From assembly GCF_000469325.1 (NCBI RefSeq), contig NZ_KI271585.1:76236-140235 (forward strand): 64,000 bases of DNA, written 5' to 3'. Made by a program: the position numbers and the translations under genes. The DNA comes from Schleiferilactobacillus shenzhenensis LY-73 (GTDB taxonomy: Bacteria; Bacillota; Bacilli; Lactobacillales; Lactobacillaceae). A model generated the notes under the pieces. That model had not been told where the DNA came from. It worked only from the letters and a program-made list of their open reading frames with translations, and made no database searches. How positions within the stretch are numbered: the stretch's first letter is position 1; the number at the start of each line of letters is the position of its first letter. Positions 41,256 through 49,406 of this stretch are shown piece after piece.

Positions 41256-42956
41256 TTAGGAGAACATCTTCTTGGACGCCCGCAGCAGCGTCGGAATGTC
41301 CTTGTCGTACCGCGGCGTCTTCACCAGCTTTGCCATGGGAATGCCCGCGAAGTGGTAGGCCGCAATCTCGCCGGAACGCACGGCACTCTGCTCCGTGAAG
41401 ACCATCTGGAACGGCTGCTCTGCGAACTCGCCGGTGAAGGCCAGGTTCGTTGAATGCGCCGGAATGACCAGCGGCCGGTCGCTCTTGGCCCGGTTATTGA
41501 ACAGCGCCGAAGCGTAAGGCATGTGGACGGGAATGTTGTTGATGATGCTGGCCAAGATCTCGTCTTCTTTGTCCTTGATATTGCCCGGTCCCGGATCGAC
41601 CTTCGACAGCTGGCCGATGAGTTCCTTGGCCATTTCTTCCCCCGTCATCTCGATGTACGGCTTGTCGATGAACTCGCCGTGGCGCCGGGGATAAAGGAAG
41701 TAGCCCCAGAGAACCGTCTCGTTCGGCTTCTGAGTGGTGAAGTGCGGCTGATGGTGGACGACGATGGACATGTTCACGTCCTTCTGGCCCAGCGGGGTGA
41801 TGGGACTGGTGGACAGGAACGAATTCAGCGCGTTGCCTGGTTCTTGGGTGGTGATCCGGGCAATCTCGTCCAGCAGCAAGTGGTTCTTCGTGGTCAGCGT
41901 GAAGCTGGTCCACTCGCTGGCGTTGCGGTCGGCAAAGAACTTGTCCGGATTGCCAACGTTGTAGAACCGCTCAGCGACTTTCTTCCAGAGCGAGGCAGCC
42001 GCGCCGTAGTCCATGTTCTCACCCGCCGCATGAGTGTAATCGCCCATGGTGGTTGAATCGGTGATCGAGCCGTTGGTGAAGAAAACGGCCGTGTCCGCCG
42101 GAACGTCGACGTGCTCTTCCTCACCTGTCTCGACGTTGGTCATGTGCAGCCCGGTGACGGTGATCTCGTCCTGCATGGTCGTATCCTTGAAGTCGAAGTC
42201 GGTGACCCGCCGGTTCAACACGATATTCACCTGCTGGCCTTGCAGATACTTGATCAGCGGCAGCATGATGCTCTCATACTGGTTGTAGCGGGTGCGGTTG
42301 ACCCCGACGAGGTGCTCGATCTGAGTGAATTCATAGATCATCATGTGCATGTACCGACGCAGCTCCTGAGCAGAACTCTGGGTGCGGAAGGCGAAGGTCG
42401 TCTCCCACATGTACCAGAAGTTGGTCTGGAACATGTGCGGATCATCCTTGAAGTAGTCGGCAATGGACACATTGTCCAGCTTTTCTTCCTCAGAATCGGG
42501 CATCATCACCAGCTTCGTCAGCAGCATCCGGTCCGTATTGTCGAAGCCCAGATGGCCGCCGTTGAGGATGCCTTGGCCGCCCTCCAGCAGACGGGCCTTG
42601 TCGAAGGTGCGGTGCTTGGCGTCGAAGTCGCGGGTGTCTTCCGCCGCGGTCATCCCCGCCTCGGTCACGCTGGGAATGCGGTCGAGCAGGTCCATCAGAT
42701 CCACGTAAGTACGGTAGTTGAGCATCCGGCCGCCGCGGGCCACGTAGCCCTGGGTATTCTCCAACGGGTGGTTCTTGTTCCAGTATTCACCGGCCTGGAT
42801 GCTGGCAGGCGAACCGTCGTTGCTGCCGTGGTCGTCGAGGGAATAGAACGTGATGTTCTCCCCCGGCCAGTGAGCCTCTTGAATCAGATAGACGGCGGCC
42901 GCCATGTTCGCCAAGCCGGCCCCAATCATAATCGCTTTACTTTTTTGGGCCATCAT
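41256..42956 (-). CDS. ohyA: Oleate hydratase
   Basis: A 566-residue FAD enzyme that adds water to the cis-9 (and similar) double bond of oleic and other unsaturated fatty acids, giving 10-hydroxy acids. The N-terminus has AIMIGAGLANMAAAVYLI (FAD-binding) and the family-typical SLDDHGSNDGS and YVARGGRMLNY. ATG 42956 has AAAGGAAG upstream and is followed directly by a second Met codon. It is the last gene of a TetR / small peptide / ohyA series on the minus strand. In lactobacilli the enzyme helps detoxify free fatty acids at the membrane. Confidence 0.95.
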   Translation of the reverse strand: MMAQKSKAIMIGAGLANMAAAVYLIQEAHWPGENITFYSLDDHGSNDGSPASIQAGEYWNKNHPLENTQGYVARGGRMLNYRTYVDLMDLLDRIPSVTEAGMTAAEDTRDFDAKHRTFDKARLLEGGQGILNGGHLGFDNTDRMLLTKLVMMPDSEEEKLDNVSIADYFKDDPHMFQTNFWYMWETTFAFRTQSSAQELRRYMHMMIYEFTQIEHLVGVNRTRYNQYESIMLPLIKYLQGQQVNIVLNRRVTDFDFKDTTMQDEITVTGLHMTNVETGEEEHVDVPADTAVFFTNGSITDSTTMGDYTHAAGENMDYGAAASLWKKVAERFYNVGNPDKFFADRNASEWTSFTLTTKNHLLLDEIARITTQEPGNALNSFLSTSPITPLGQKDVNMSIVVHHQPHFTTQKPNETVLWGYFLYPRRHGEFIDKPYIEMTGEEMAKELIGQLSKVDPGPGNIKDKEDEILASIINNIPVHMPYASALFNNRAKSDRPLVIPAHSTNLAFTGEFAEQPFQMVFTEQSAVRSGEIAAYHFAGIPMAKLVKTPRYDKDIPTLLRASKKMFS

Positions 42957-42969
42957 ATAACTTCCTTTC

Positions 42970-43107
42970 CTAGTCTTCCTGCCGGGGTTCGAACGGCGCA
43001 TACGCCGCCTTGTCGTCGCTGAACAGCTCTGATTTTTTGGCCAGGTACCCCGCCGCGGCCAAGATGAGGCCGATGCCGATCAATTTGCCAATCGTTTCCT
43101 TTTTCAT
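42970..43107 (-). CDS. 45-residue single-helix peptide preceding oleate hydratase
   Basis: ATG 43107 lies behind AAAGGAG, and the frame stops at 42970-42972, 13 nt before the ohyA start. The peptide begins MKKETIGKLIGIGLILAAAGYLA, shown here only in part: a short basic end and one hydrophobic helix. It is followed by a charged C-terminal tail ending EPRQED. It looks like a small membrane protein co-expressed with ohyA. No family is recognised. A role at the membrane with free fatty acids or the hydratase is inference. Confidence 0.7.
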   Translation of the reverse strand: MKKETIGKLIGIGLILAAAGYLAKKSELFSDDKAAYAPFEPRQED

Positions 43108-43191
43108 GGGAGAAAAGCTCCTTTCAAACGCCTTGTAATCGTTTCAACAATCATATTCTAAGACACGAATACGGCATTAAAAATAGGCAAC

Positions 43192-43209
43192 TTTGGGCAG
43201 TTGCCCAAA
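43192..43209. promoter_or_regulatory. Perfect palindrome, likely TetR operator
   Basis: TTTGGGCA-GT-TGCCCAAA (43192-43209) is overlapped by a second dyad, GGCAACT...AGTTGCC. It lies between the tetR gene and the start of the peptide-ohyA unit, where a TetR repressor would control the downstream genes. No strong promoter is obvious. Confidence 0.6.
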
Positions 43210-43252
43210 ATTACCCTTTCTTAACGTTCTTATCCGCGGCTTAATCCCCTCG

Positions 43253-43807
43253 TCAATACCGCTTACTGTTGGCGATGGCGTTGGCGACACTGCCGTCCAG
43301 CATGATCTCGGCCCGCCGGATCACGTCTGCCGGCGGCTCGCGCAGATCGTCCCGCAACCACTGGATGACCTGCATCACCAGGGCCCAACCGTAAAAGTTG
43401 ACGATGCTTTGTTTCAAATCAGCTGGTGCAGTGGGGGCCACGTCATCGACGACGCCTTTGACCATCTGGGATGCAGCAGAATAAAGAAAATTTTCCAGCA
43501 GATTGCGGCCGACGGAATGGAACGTCTGCAGGCAAAACTGCTGATTCCGCGCAATGTAGTCCAAAATCATCCGGTACGCCGTCTGCCAGCGGTCCACCTT
43601 GAGATAGGTCGACAGCTGGGTGACCACTTCTTGTTCATAGATCCAGCCCAGCAGATCGTAGACGTCGGTGAAGTGGTAATAAAAGGTGTTCCGGCTCACC
43701 TTGGCCTGCTGCGTCAGCATACCGATGGTCACGTGATCAATGGGCATGGTTTCCATGTCCGCTTTCAGTGCTTCGGCCAGCCGCCACTGGGTCGTATGTT
43801 TCGCCAT
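43253..43807 (-). CDS. TetR/AcrR-family regulator
   Basis: A 184-residue regulator with the N-terminal helix-turn-helix VTIGMLTQQAKVSRNTFYYHFTDVYDLLGWI and a C-terminal ligand domain of the DhaS/TetR_C_7 kind. Such proteins sense small hydrophobic ligands. It lies upstream of the small peptide and ohyA on the same strand, with an 18-bp palindrome between. It is therefore a good candidate for a fatty-acid-responsive repressor of them (inference). ATG 43807 follows TAGGAGCG. Confidence 0.88.
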   Translation of the reverse strand: MAKHTTQWRLAEALKADMETMPIDHVTIGMLTQQAKVSRNTFYYHFTDVYDLLGWIYEQEVVTQLSTYLKVDRWQTAYRMILDYIARNQQFCLQTFHSVGRNLLENFLYSAASQMVKGVVDDVAPTAPADLKQSIVNFYGWALVMQVIQWLRDDLREPPADVIRRAEIMLDGSVANAIANSKRY

Positions 43808-43950
43808 GATCGTTCGCTCCTAACGCCCGCGGGCGTGTATTCAGTAACGTTTATTCGCCTTATTTTAGGGTATGGCGGGCGGTGCGGTCAAAGAAGTTGT
43901 CTCGCGGATGTGGGACTTTGCGGTGTGCTGCAAGATGGGGCGCTCCGGTT

Positions 43951-46119
43951 TTACCCCGCCGCATCCTTCTGGTGCAGCGCCCGGTACTGCCCCGGCGTCA
44001 CCCCCAACAGTTTCTTGAACTTGCGGGTGAAATTGGCGACGTCGTAGTAGCCGTTCGCCGTGACGATCTCTTTGATGGGCTGGCTAGTTTCGGTCAGGGC
44101 GGTTTGAATGCGGGTGAGGCGAATCTCTTGGAGATACGCGGTAAAGGTCAGCCCCGTGACTTCCTTGATGTGCCGGCTCGCATACGGCACGGACCAACCG
44201 AATTGGTCGGCGGCGTCGACCAGAGAAAAGGTGGGATCGCTGGCGCGGGCGGTGATAAAGGTCTCAAGCGCTGGACCGTCAGCAGTGGCGGCGCTCGCAG
44301 CAACTTGCGGTACAGTGAGGCTTTCCACCGTCCCCAGCAGCAGCCGGTGCAGCGCGCTGTAAGACGGTGCGCTGAGCAGCCGCTGGACCAGCAGGTTGTT
44401 GACTTGCCGGTGCCGCTGGTAATCGGCTTTAAGCAGCTGGCTGATGAGGTTGGCCATGGGCAAGTCGAAGCGGGCGGTGGGCGACCAATTTTGACTGGCC
44501 GCGTCGAACAAGGCCGTGAAGGCTTCCACAGCCATCTCGCGATTCCCCTGGGCCAGCGCGTTGGTCAGTTTGCCTTCATTGGCCGGGTCGAAGAGTTGCG
44601 GCGCACCCTGGTCCTGGTAGAAACTCACCGCCTCAGAAGGGCCTGGCTGGTTCGTCATCTGAGCGGTCACGGCCTCAATGTAGGCGTCGTGCAGCGCAGT
44701 CACACTGGTCACCGCCCGGCCGGCATACATCACGGCCGGCCCCAGCTGCTGCTGAATGGTAGTCAGAACCGCGGCAGCCGGGGCCGCACCGTCGTCATTG
44801 ACCAGAACGATGAGCTGCGCCTGGTCGCTGTGATGGACGAAGTAGACGACCTGCGTCGCGGTCACCACGGGGTCGGCCAGCACTTTCTCCGCCAAGGCCG
44901 CTTCATCCGGTAAGATGCCGATGAGGAAGCGAGGATGGTAGAAATGCACTTGGGCCAGGTTCAGCAGGCGCTGCACCGTAGCGGCATCGGCCAGCCGGCC
45001 GTTGACCAGCATGCTCAGGACCTGGTTGCGCACGAAGGGCAGGCGGATCTGCTCTTGGGCCGCCCGGGCGCGCTGCGCGGTCATCACCGCCTGCATGGCC
45101 GCCGCCAGCCGGGTCAGATCCACCGGCTGGGCACTGGTCCCGGGGACGATCGCGGCCAGCTTGCGGATACCGGCATACTGCCGCCGGCTCAAGTACCAGC
45201 TGAGCAGGCCGCCCAATATCAGCAGGGTCACAAAGAGGCCGGCGTATTGGGCGAGCAGGGCCCGCAGCGGCGGCCAAAACGATAATGGCAGGGCCAAAGA
45301 GACGGTCTGAAACAAGTCCCCTTGGCCGGATTGACGGGTCACGGCGGCACCCTGCTGGCGGCCGAATGCTTGCCACGCCGGCCACTGACTCCCGGTGGGC
45401 AAAGCCCGGCCCGCCAGCGTCGGCCGGGCGGTGATTCGCCCGGACCCGACGACCACGGCCAGGACTTGGTCCGGGGTGGTCACCGCGTCTTGCAGCTGGT
45501 CCCGCACGGCGCCGGTATTCAACGAATACAATGCCATCCCCCGGGGCGCCGTGCCTGGCGTGGCCGTGATCGGTACCGCCAGGGTGAGCAGACCCCGCTC
45601 CGGGTTATCTTGAGCCGGGGCAAAGAACAGCTGGGCCACGGTGGCGTGACGCAAGAGCCGCTGCTGCTGGGCAGCCGGCAGACCCGGCAGCAGCTTGTAC
45701 TTGGCCAGCGCCGGCCCCAGATCATAGGTGCCGTCCGCCGAGAACAGGACGGCAGGATCGCTGGGCAGGTAAATGAAGATCTTGTTGATCAAGGGGCTGC
45801 TCAGGTCGTAGCGCTGAATGGCACTGTGCATGTCCCGGATGGCCGTATAATCCCACGTCCGGGCCAGCAGTGCCCGGTCCAGCGCCATTTGGCTTGTCGC
45901 CACCAGAATGTGGGTGAGATCATCGTTCAAGCTGGCGGTGACCGTCTGCAGGGTCCTCTCTTGCCGCGCAGTCTGCGCCGCCTGTTGGGACTGCCACTCC
46001 CGGACCAGCCAATTGGCTGTGACGATTCCTAACGGCAGGAGAAAAATAAGCAAAAACGACACCAGGTAGGTGCGCAGCAGCCGCTGGGACTGCCACGCCT
46101 GGCGCAGCTTAAGCCGCAT
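43951..46119 (-). CDS. Membrane-anchored AraC-family regulator
   Basis: A 722-residue protein with two hydrophobic helices (about 18-38 and 285-305). They enclose an extracytoplasmic sensor of about 245 residues, followed by a cytoplasmic middle part and a C-terminal AraC/XylS helix-turn-helix (GWSVPYASRHIKEVTGLTF ... GYYDVANFTRKFKKLLGVTPGQYR). This is the one-component arrangement found near glycan-uptake genes in Firmicutes, related to YesM/YesN sensing. It overlaps the YesL-like gene by 11 nt. It probably controls the glycosidase and ABC operons by binding the direct repeats at 49322-49350 (inference). Confidence 0.87.
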   Translation of the reverse strand: MRLKLRQAWQSQRLLRTYLVSFLLIFLLPLGIVTANWLVREWQSQQAAQTARQERTLQTVTASLNDDLTHILVATSQMALDRALLARTWDYTAIRDMHSAIQRYDLSSPLINKIFIYLPSDPAVLFSADGTYDLGPALAKYKLLPGLPAAQQQRLLRHATVAQLFFAPAQDNPERGLLTLAVPITATPGTAPRGMALYSLNTGAVRDQLQDAVTTPDQVLAVVVGSGRITARPTLAGRALPTGSQWPAWQAFGRQQGAAVTRQSGQGDLFQTVSLALPLSFWPPLRALLAQYAGLFVTLLILGGLLSWYLSRRQYAGIRKLAAIVPGTSAQPVDLTRLAAAMQAVMTAQRARAAQEQIRLPFVRNQVLSMLVNGRLADAATVQRLLNLAQVHFYHPRFLIGILPDEAALAEKVLADPVVTATQVVYFVHHSDQAQLIVLVNDDGAAPAAAVLTTIQQQLGPAVMYAGRAVTSVTALHDAYIEAVTAQMTNQPGPSEAVSFYQDQGAPQLFDPANEGKLTNALAQGNREMAVEAFTALFDAASQNWSPTARFDLPMANLISQLLKADYQRHRQVNNLLVQRLLSAPSYSALHRLLLGTVESLTVPQVAASAATADGPALETFITARASDPTFSLVDAADQFGWSVPYASRHIKEVTGLTFTAYLQEIRLTRIQTALTETSQPIKEIVTANGYYDVANFTRKFKKLLGVTPGQYRALHQKDAAG

Positions 46120-46774
46120 AGTGCATCACGGCTTCGACGCGCTGGCAGGACTGGTAGGAGAACCAGACCGTCGGCGTGAGGTACAGCGGCACCAAGGCCA
46201 CCAGGCTCAAGGCGGGGAACAGCACCAGCAAGGCCGTCGCCGCCACCGAGCCGATGACGATGGCCAAGGTGTTCGTGAAGTGGGCCACCGAAATGATCAG
46301 CGCCTGACGAAAATACTGCCAGAAGTGCAGCTGGTAGCGGGCATAGATCGTCAGCACATACAGCCAGTAAGACAGCACCCCGACCAGCAGGACGATCAAG
46401 CCCCACTGCAGGACGGCCGAGTGCAGGAACGCCTGGTTGACGGCCAGATCGACGACCAGGGCCGCGACGGCCAGCAGGCCCAGGTAGCCGATCCCGTTCA
46501 TTTCCCAGAAGGCCTGCTGATAGAACGTGCGGAACTCCGCATACAACGCTGGCCAGGTATCCCGGGCCGTACCGAACAGCGCCCCGACCTCGTCAGGCCG
46601 CTTCTCCATACGCCGCAGGATCAGCTTGGCGCAGGCCGCCAGCGCCGGGAACACCCCCAGCACCACCGCCCCGCGCAGGGCGAAGAGGAGGAAGAGCAGT
46701 TGCAGTTTAACACCCAGGAGCAGGATCTGCCCCACCTTGACCGACAACCGGATAATCCCTCGGGGTTCATTCAT
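46109..46774 (-). CDS. YesL-like membrane protein (DUF624)
   Basis: A 221-residue protein with about five hydrophobic segments. The pattern FALRGAVVLGVFPALAACAKLILR and the later FWEMNGIGYLGLL is that of the DUF624/YesL family. These genes almost always sit beside carbohydrate ABC importers and AraC or two-component regulators; their molecular role is unknown. It overlaps the regulator gene and follows the GH20 gene, all on the minus strand. Confidence 0.8.
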   Translation of the reverse strand: MNEPRGIIRLSVKVGQILLLGVKLQLLFLLFALRGAVVLGVFPALAACAKLILRRMEKRPDEVGALFGTARDTWPALYAEFRTFYQQAFWEMNGIGYLGLLAVAALVVDLAVNQAFLHSAVLQWGLIVLLVGVLSYWLYVLTIYARYQLHFWQYFRQALIISVAHFTNTLAIVIGSVAATALLVLFPALSLVALVPLYLTPTVWFSYQSCQRVEAVMHYAA

Positions 46775-46814
46775 GGTCTTTTTTCTCCTTCTTTAATTGT
46801 TAGAAAGGTAACGA

Positions 46815-48701
46815 CTACACACCGCTGATCTTGCTCACGCTGGCCAAGTCGGTATACAGGCCGCGGCCGATGCTGGCCGGCGTCACGGTGCCCACGGGCA
46901 GCTGGGGTTCATCCAGCTCGGCCAGGCTGCTCACAGTGCCGTCAAGCCATTGCTGCAGGCGCCAGGCGACCGTGTCGATGCGGCTGAGCAAACCGCCGTA
47001 ACGCACGTCCAAGACTTCCCAGCCGAAGGGGCTGTAGAGAGCGAACCAGCACTGCCGGTGGGCGTCGCGCACGGCACTGACCGCGGTCCGCAAGGCGGGC
47101 AGCTGCGCTGCCGCAGCCTTCATCGCGGTCCGGTCGCCGGCGGTATAAGCGGCGCGAATCGCTGCCATCACCGCGAGTTTCTGCACCAAGACGGCGGCTA
47201 AGCGGGTATAAAAGACGAAGACGGCTTGGTCGCCGGCCTTGGCTTGGCCCCGGTCAACGATGGCTTGCAGCTGCGTCTGCAAGGTCCGATAGTGCCCCAG
47301 CAGGTCCACCTTGGCCGTATTGGCGGCGAAAAGCGGACTGAGCAGGTCTTCATAAAGCACGATCTTGCTGGGATTCGTCGCTTCGGGGTTGGCCGGGGTC
47401 AGCTCCGGCAGCTGGTCGAACTGGTCCAGGGCCAGGTAGTCCGCCGCTTTCTTCCCCTGATACCGGGTGAAGGCGGCCGCCAGCCGATCGCTGTCCACGC
47501 TCTGGTGGTAGACCTGCTCGGCGAAGTTCTGGATCCCCAGGGCGGCTGCGGTGAACGGCGTCTCGCCGCCGTCATCGCCCCACATGGTGGCAAAGACCGT
47601 CGTCAGCCCCATCACCTTGGCGGCCACCATGCCGGCGTTCATCGTCGCCAGCGTCTTGCCGTAATTCGGCGCCAAGCCGTTCCACGTCCACACCCCCGTG
47701 GCCAGACTGACGGGCCGGCCCAGCTCCTGGTGGGTAGCGATCATCTGCTCGTAGAACGTCTCATCGTCGTGGTAGTAATCCCAGTACATCAAGTCCACGT
47801 CGGGGATCTCGGCTTTGAGCTGATCAGAAAATTGCGTCTGGGGGTCGTAATAGCCGTGCCCCGCGGCTTCAAACCACATGTCGCTCCACATGATCGGGTG
47901 CAGCCCGAGTTCCTTGGTGATCGCCGTCACCTGGCGGACGTGCTTGAGCATGATCTCGGTCCGGTCCACCAGGCCATGGCGGTCCAAGTAAGTGCCCCGG
48001 CCTAAGTCGTGGGCTTCGTCCATGCCGATGTGGATCTTCTTCGTCCGGAACGGGGCGCTGGCGGCGGCAATGATATGGCGCAGGAAGGTATACGTCTTCG
48101 GATCGTCCACCAGCAGAATCCCGGGGGCGTCCTGGATGGCGTGCATAAAGGGCCACTTCATCGGGTTGAGCAGATGGGCCAAGGTCTGGATACACGGAAT
48201 GACTTCGATCCCCAAAGCGGCCCCGAAATCATCCACGGCCTTCAGTTCGGCTTGACTCAGCCGGCCGCGCTGGTAGCCCCAGTAGGGATATTCCGGCACC
48301 GCGTAAACATCTTCCATATAAAGGAGAGCGGCGTTCAACCCCACCCGGGCGCTCTGAATCAGCATCGCCTCCAGCCCGGCCACCGTTAACGCGGCGTTGC
48401 GGGACATGTCGAACATCAACCCGGCGGTCTGCAGCCGCGGGGTCTCTTTGATATCCACTGGGGTGCCGCTGTTCAGCCCCTGCACCAAGGCCGTCAAGCC
48501 GCGGAAGAACGCGGCTTGGGTCGGGTAAACGATCCGGGCCGGGCCGGCCGGGCCGGTTTGGACCAGCAGGGGGCCGCCCGGCTCAGCCGCGGTGGTCACG
48601 GCCACCCCGTCTGCTGCTCGGGTGAAGCCCAGTACAGGGGCCATGATGGCCACGCCAGCGTCTAATGCAGCAGGTAACGCAGTGAAATTCAACTTTAACA
48701 T
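46815..48701 (-). CDS. Beta-N-acetylhexosaminidase, GH20 (GcnA-like)
   Basis: A 628-residue glycosidase without signal peptide, so cytoplasmic. The GH20 acid/base pair D228-E229 is in IHIGMDEAHDLG. The length and overall layout resemble streptococcal GcnA (about 627 residues), which releases terminal beta-GlcNAc and GalNAc from glycan fragments. The acetamido oxygen of the substrate is the usual nucleophile in this family. It lies in one minus-strand unit with the YesL-like and AraC-like genes, divergent from the GH29/ABC/GH1 operon. Confidence 0.88.
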   Translation of the reverse strand: MLKLNFTALPAALDAGVAIMAPVLGFTRAADGVAVTTAAEPGGPLLVQTGPAGPARIVYPTQAAFFRGLTALVQGLNSGTPVDIKETPRLQTAGLMFDMSRNAALTVAGLEAMLIQSARVGLNAALLYMEDVYAVPEYPYWGYQRGRLSQAELKAVDDFGAALGIEVIPCIQTLAHLLNPMKWPFMHAIQDAPGILLVDDPKTYTFLRHIIAAASAPFRTKKIHIGMDEAHDLGRGTYLDRHGLVDRTEIMLKHVRQVTAITKELGLHPIMWSDMWFEAAGHGYYDPQTQFSDQLKAEIPDVDLMYWDYYHDDETFYEQMIATHQELGRPVSLATGVWTWNGLAPNYGKTLATMNAGMVAAKVMGLTTVFATMWGDDGGETPFTAAALGIQNFAEQVYHQSVDSDRLAAAFTRYQGKKAADYLALDQFDQLPELTPANPEATNPSKIVLYEDLLSPLFAANTAKVDLLGHYRTLQTQLQAIVDRGQAKAGDQAVFVFYTRLAAVLVQKLAVMAAIRAAYTAGDRTAMKAAAAQLPALRTAVSAVRDAHRQCWFALYSPFGWEVLDVRYGGLLSRIDTVAWRLQQWLDGTVSSLAELDEPQLPVGTVTPASIGRGLYTDLASVSKISGV

Positions 48702-48787
48702 AGGAAATTAGCTCCATTCATTGTGTGCAACTCTTCATCTGTATCATAGCCTGACAGGCAGGCGGAAAAACTCCAATTTTTGCTTTT

Positions 48788-49231
48788 TTACCCGGCATTG
48801 GCGGCATTGACGACGACCAGCCGGGCAATGTACCAGCGGCCGCCCTGCCGAGTGAAATCCACAGTGGCCTCAAGCACTTGACGGCGGCCGCTGCGGCGCT
48901 CCGTCTGCAATTCATTGACCCGGGCCGTCAAATGGGCCGCACTTTGTTTTTGCACGGCGAAGTCTTGCAATTTGACCGTCGCTTGCCGTTTGGTCAAGGT
49001 CTGCTGAATGACCGGCCGGGTCTCAGCGCGCTGCGCCGGGACGATCGTCGCCAGATAATCTGCGACGCTGCCGGCGTTGACCGCTCGCAAGTTCCGGCGG
49101 AGCACTAGGGCCGTCGTCCGGCCCGCCGGGGTCTGGGCGGCGGCGGCCGGCTGACCATAGAACAGCCAGTAGCCGCCGGCGGCCAAGAGGACAAACAGAC
49201 CGGCCAGAAAAACAATTAAAGAACGGCGCAT
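48788..49231 (-). CDS. Hypothetical secreted or membrane-anchored protein
   Basis: A 147-residue protein with an N-terminal basic end and hydrophobic helix (IVFLAGLFVLLAAGGYWLF), then an extracytoplasmic domain of alternating polar strands ending QGGRWYIARLVVV. The outline resembles small NTF2-like/DUF4878-type domains, but I cannot confirm a family. ATG 49231 follows GGAAGGAAAG. It is the first gene of the minus-strand glycan unit and is separated from the GH20 gene by 86 nt. Confidence 0.65.
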   Translation of the reverse strand: MRRSLIVFLAGLFVLLAAGGYWLFYGQPAAAAQTPAGRTTALVLRRNLRAVNAGSVADYLATIVPAQRAETRPVIQQTLTKRQATVKLQDFAVQKQSAAHLTARVNELQTERRSGRRQVLEATVDFTRQGGRWYIARLVVVNAANAG

Positions 49232-49262
49232 GTCTTTCCTTCCTTTCTTGTGCATTAGTTAT

Positions 49263-49276
49263 CGTTAACGCTTACA
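49263..49276 (-). promoter_or_regulatory. cre site (CcpA) of the minus-strand glycan unit
   Basis: Read on the minus strand, TGTAAGCGTTAACG matches the cre consensus TGWAANCGNTNWCA at 13 of 14 positions. It lies about 30 nt before the first ATG, near the expected transcription start. Confidence 0.7.
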
Positions 49277-49321
49277 CCTTCGCAGTATACGTGCCCAGAA
49301 GCGTACTGACAAGGGCAGGTT

Positions 49322-49380
49322 AAGAAGCACATAGCCGCAAGAAGCACATATTGTAAGCGCTTCAGGGTAGCCGTTATGAT
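49322..49380 (+). promoter_or_regulatory. Promoter with direct repeats and a cre-like site for the GH29-ABC-GH1 operon
   Basis: TTGTAA (49351-49356), 18 bp, TATGAT (49375-49380). The cre-like TGTAAGCGCTTCAG (49352-49365) overlaps the -35 box. Two exact direct repeats AAGAAGCACATA (49322-49333 and 49339-49350; 17-bp period) end immediately upstream of the -35 box, the position where AraC-family activators bind. Confidence 0.7.
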
Positions 49381-49406
49381 GAGTGTGCAATCGAGGAGGT
49401 GAATCA

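Noticed and set aside
48718..48787. Short minus-strand frame between the GH20 gene and the hypothetical secreted protein
   Set aside because: No start signal. Overlaps the end of the neighbouring gene in another frame.
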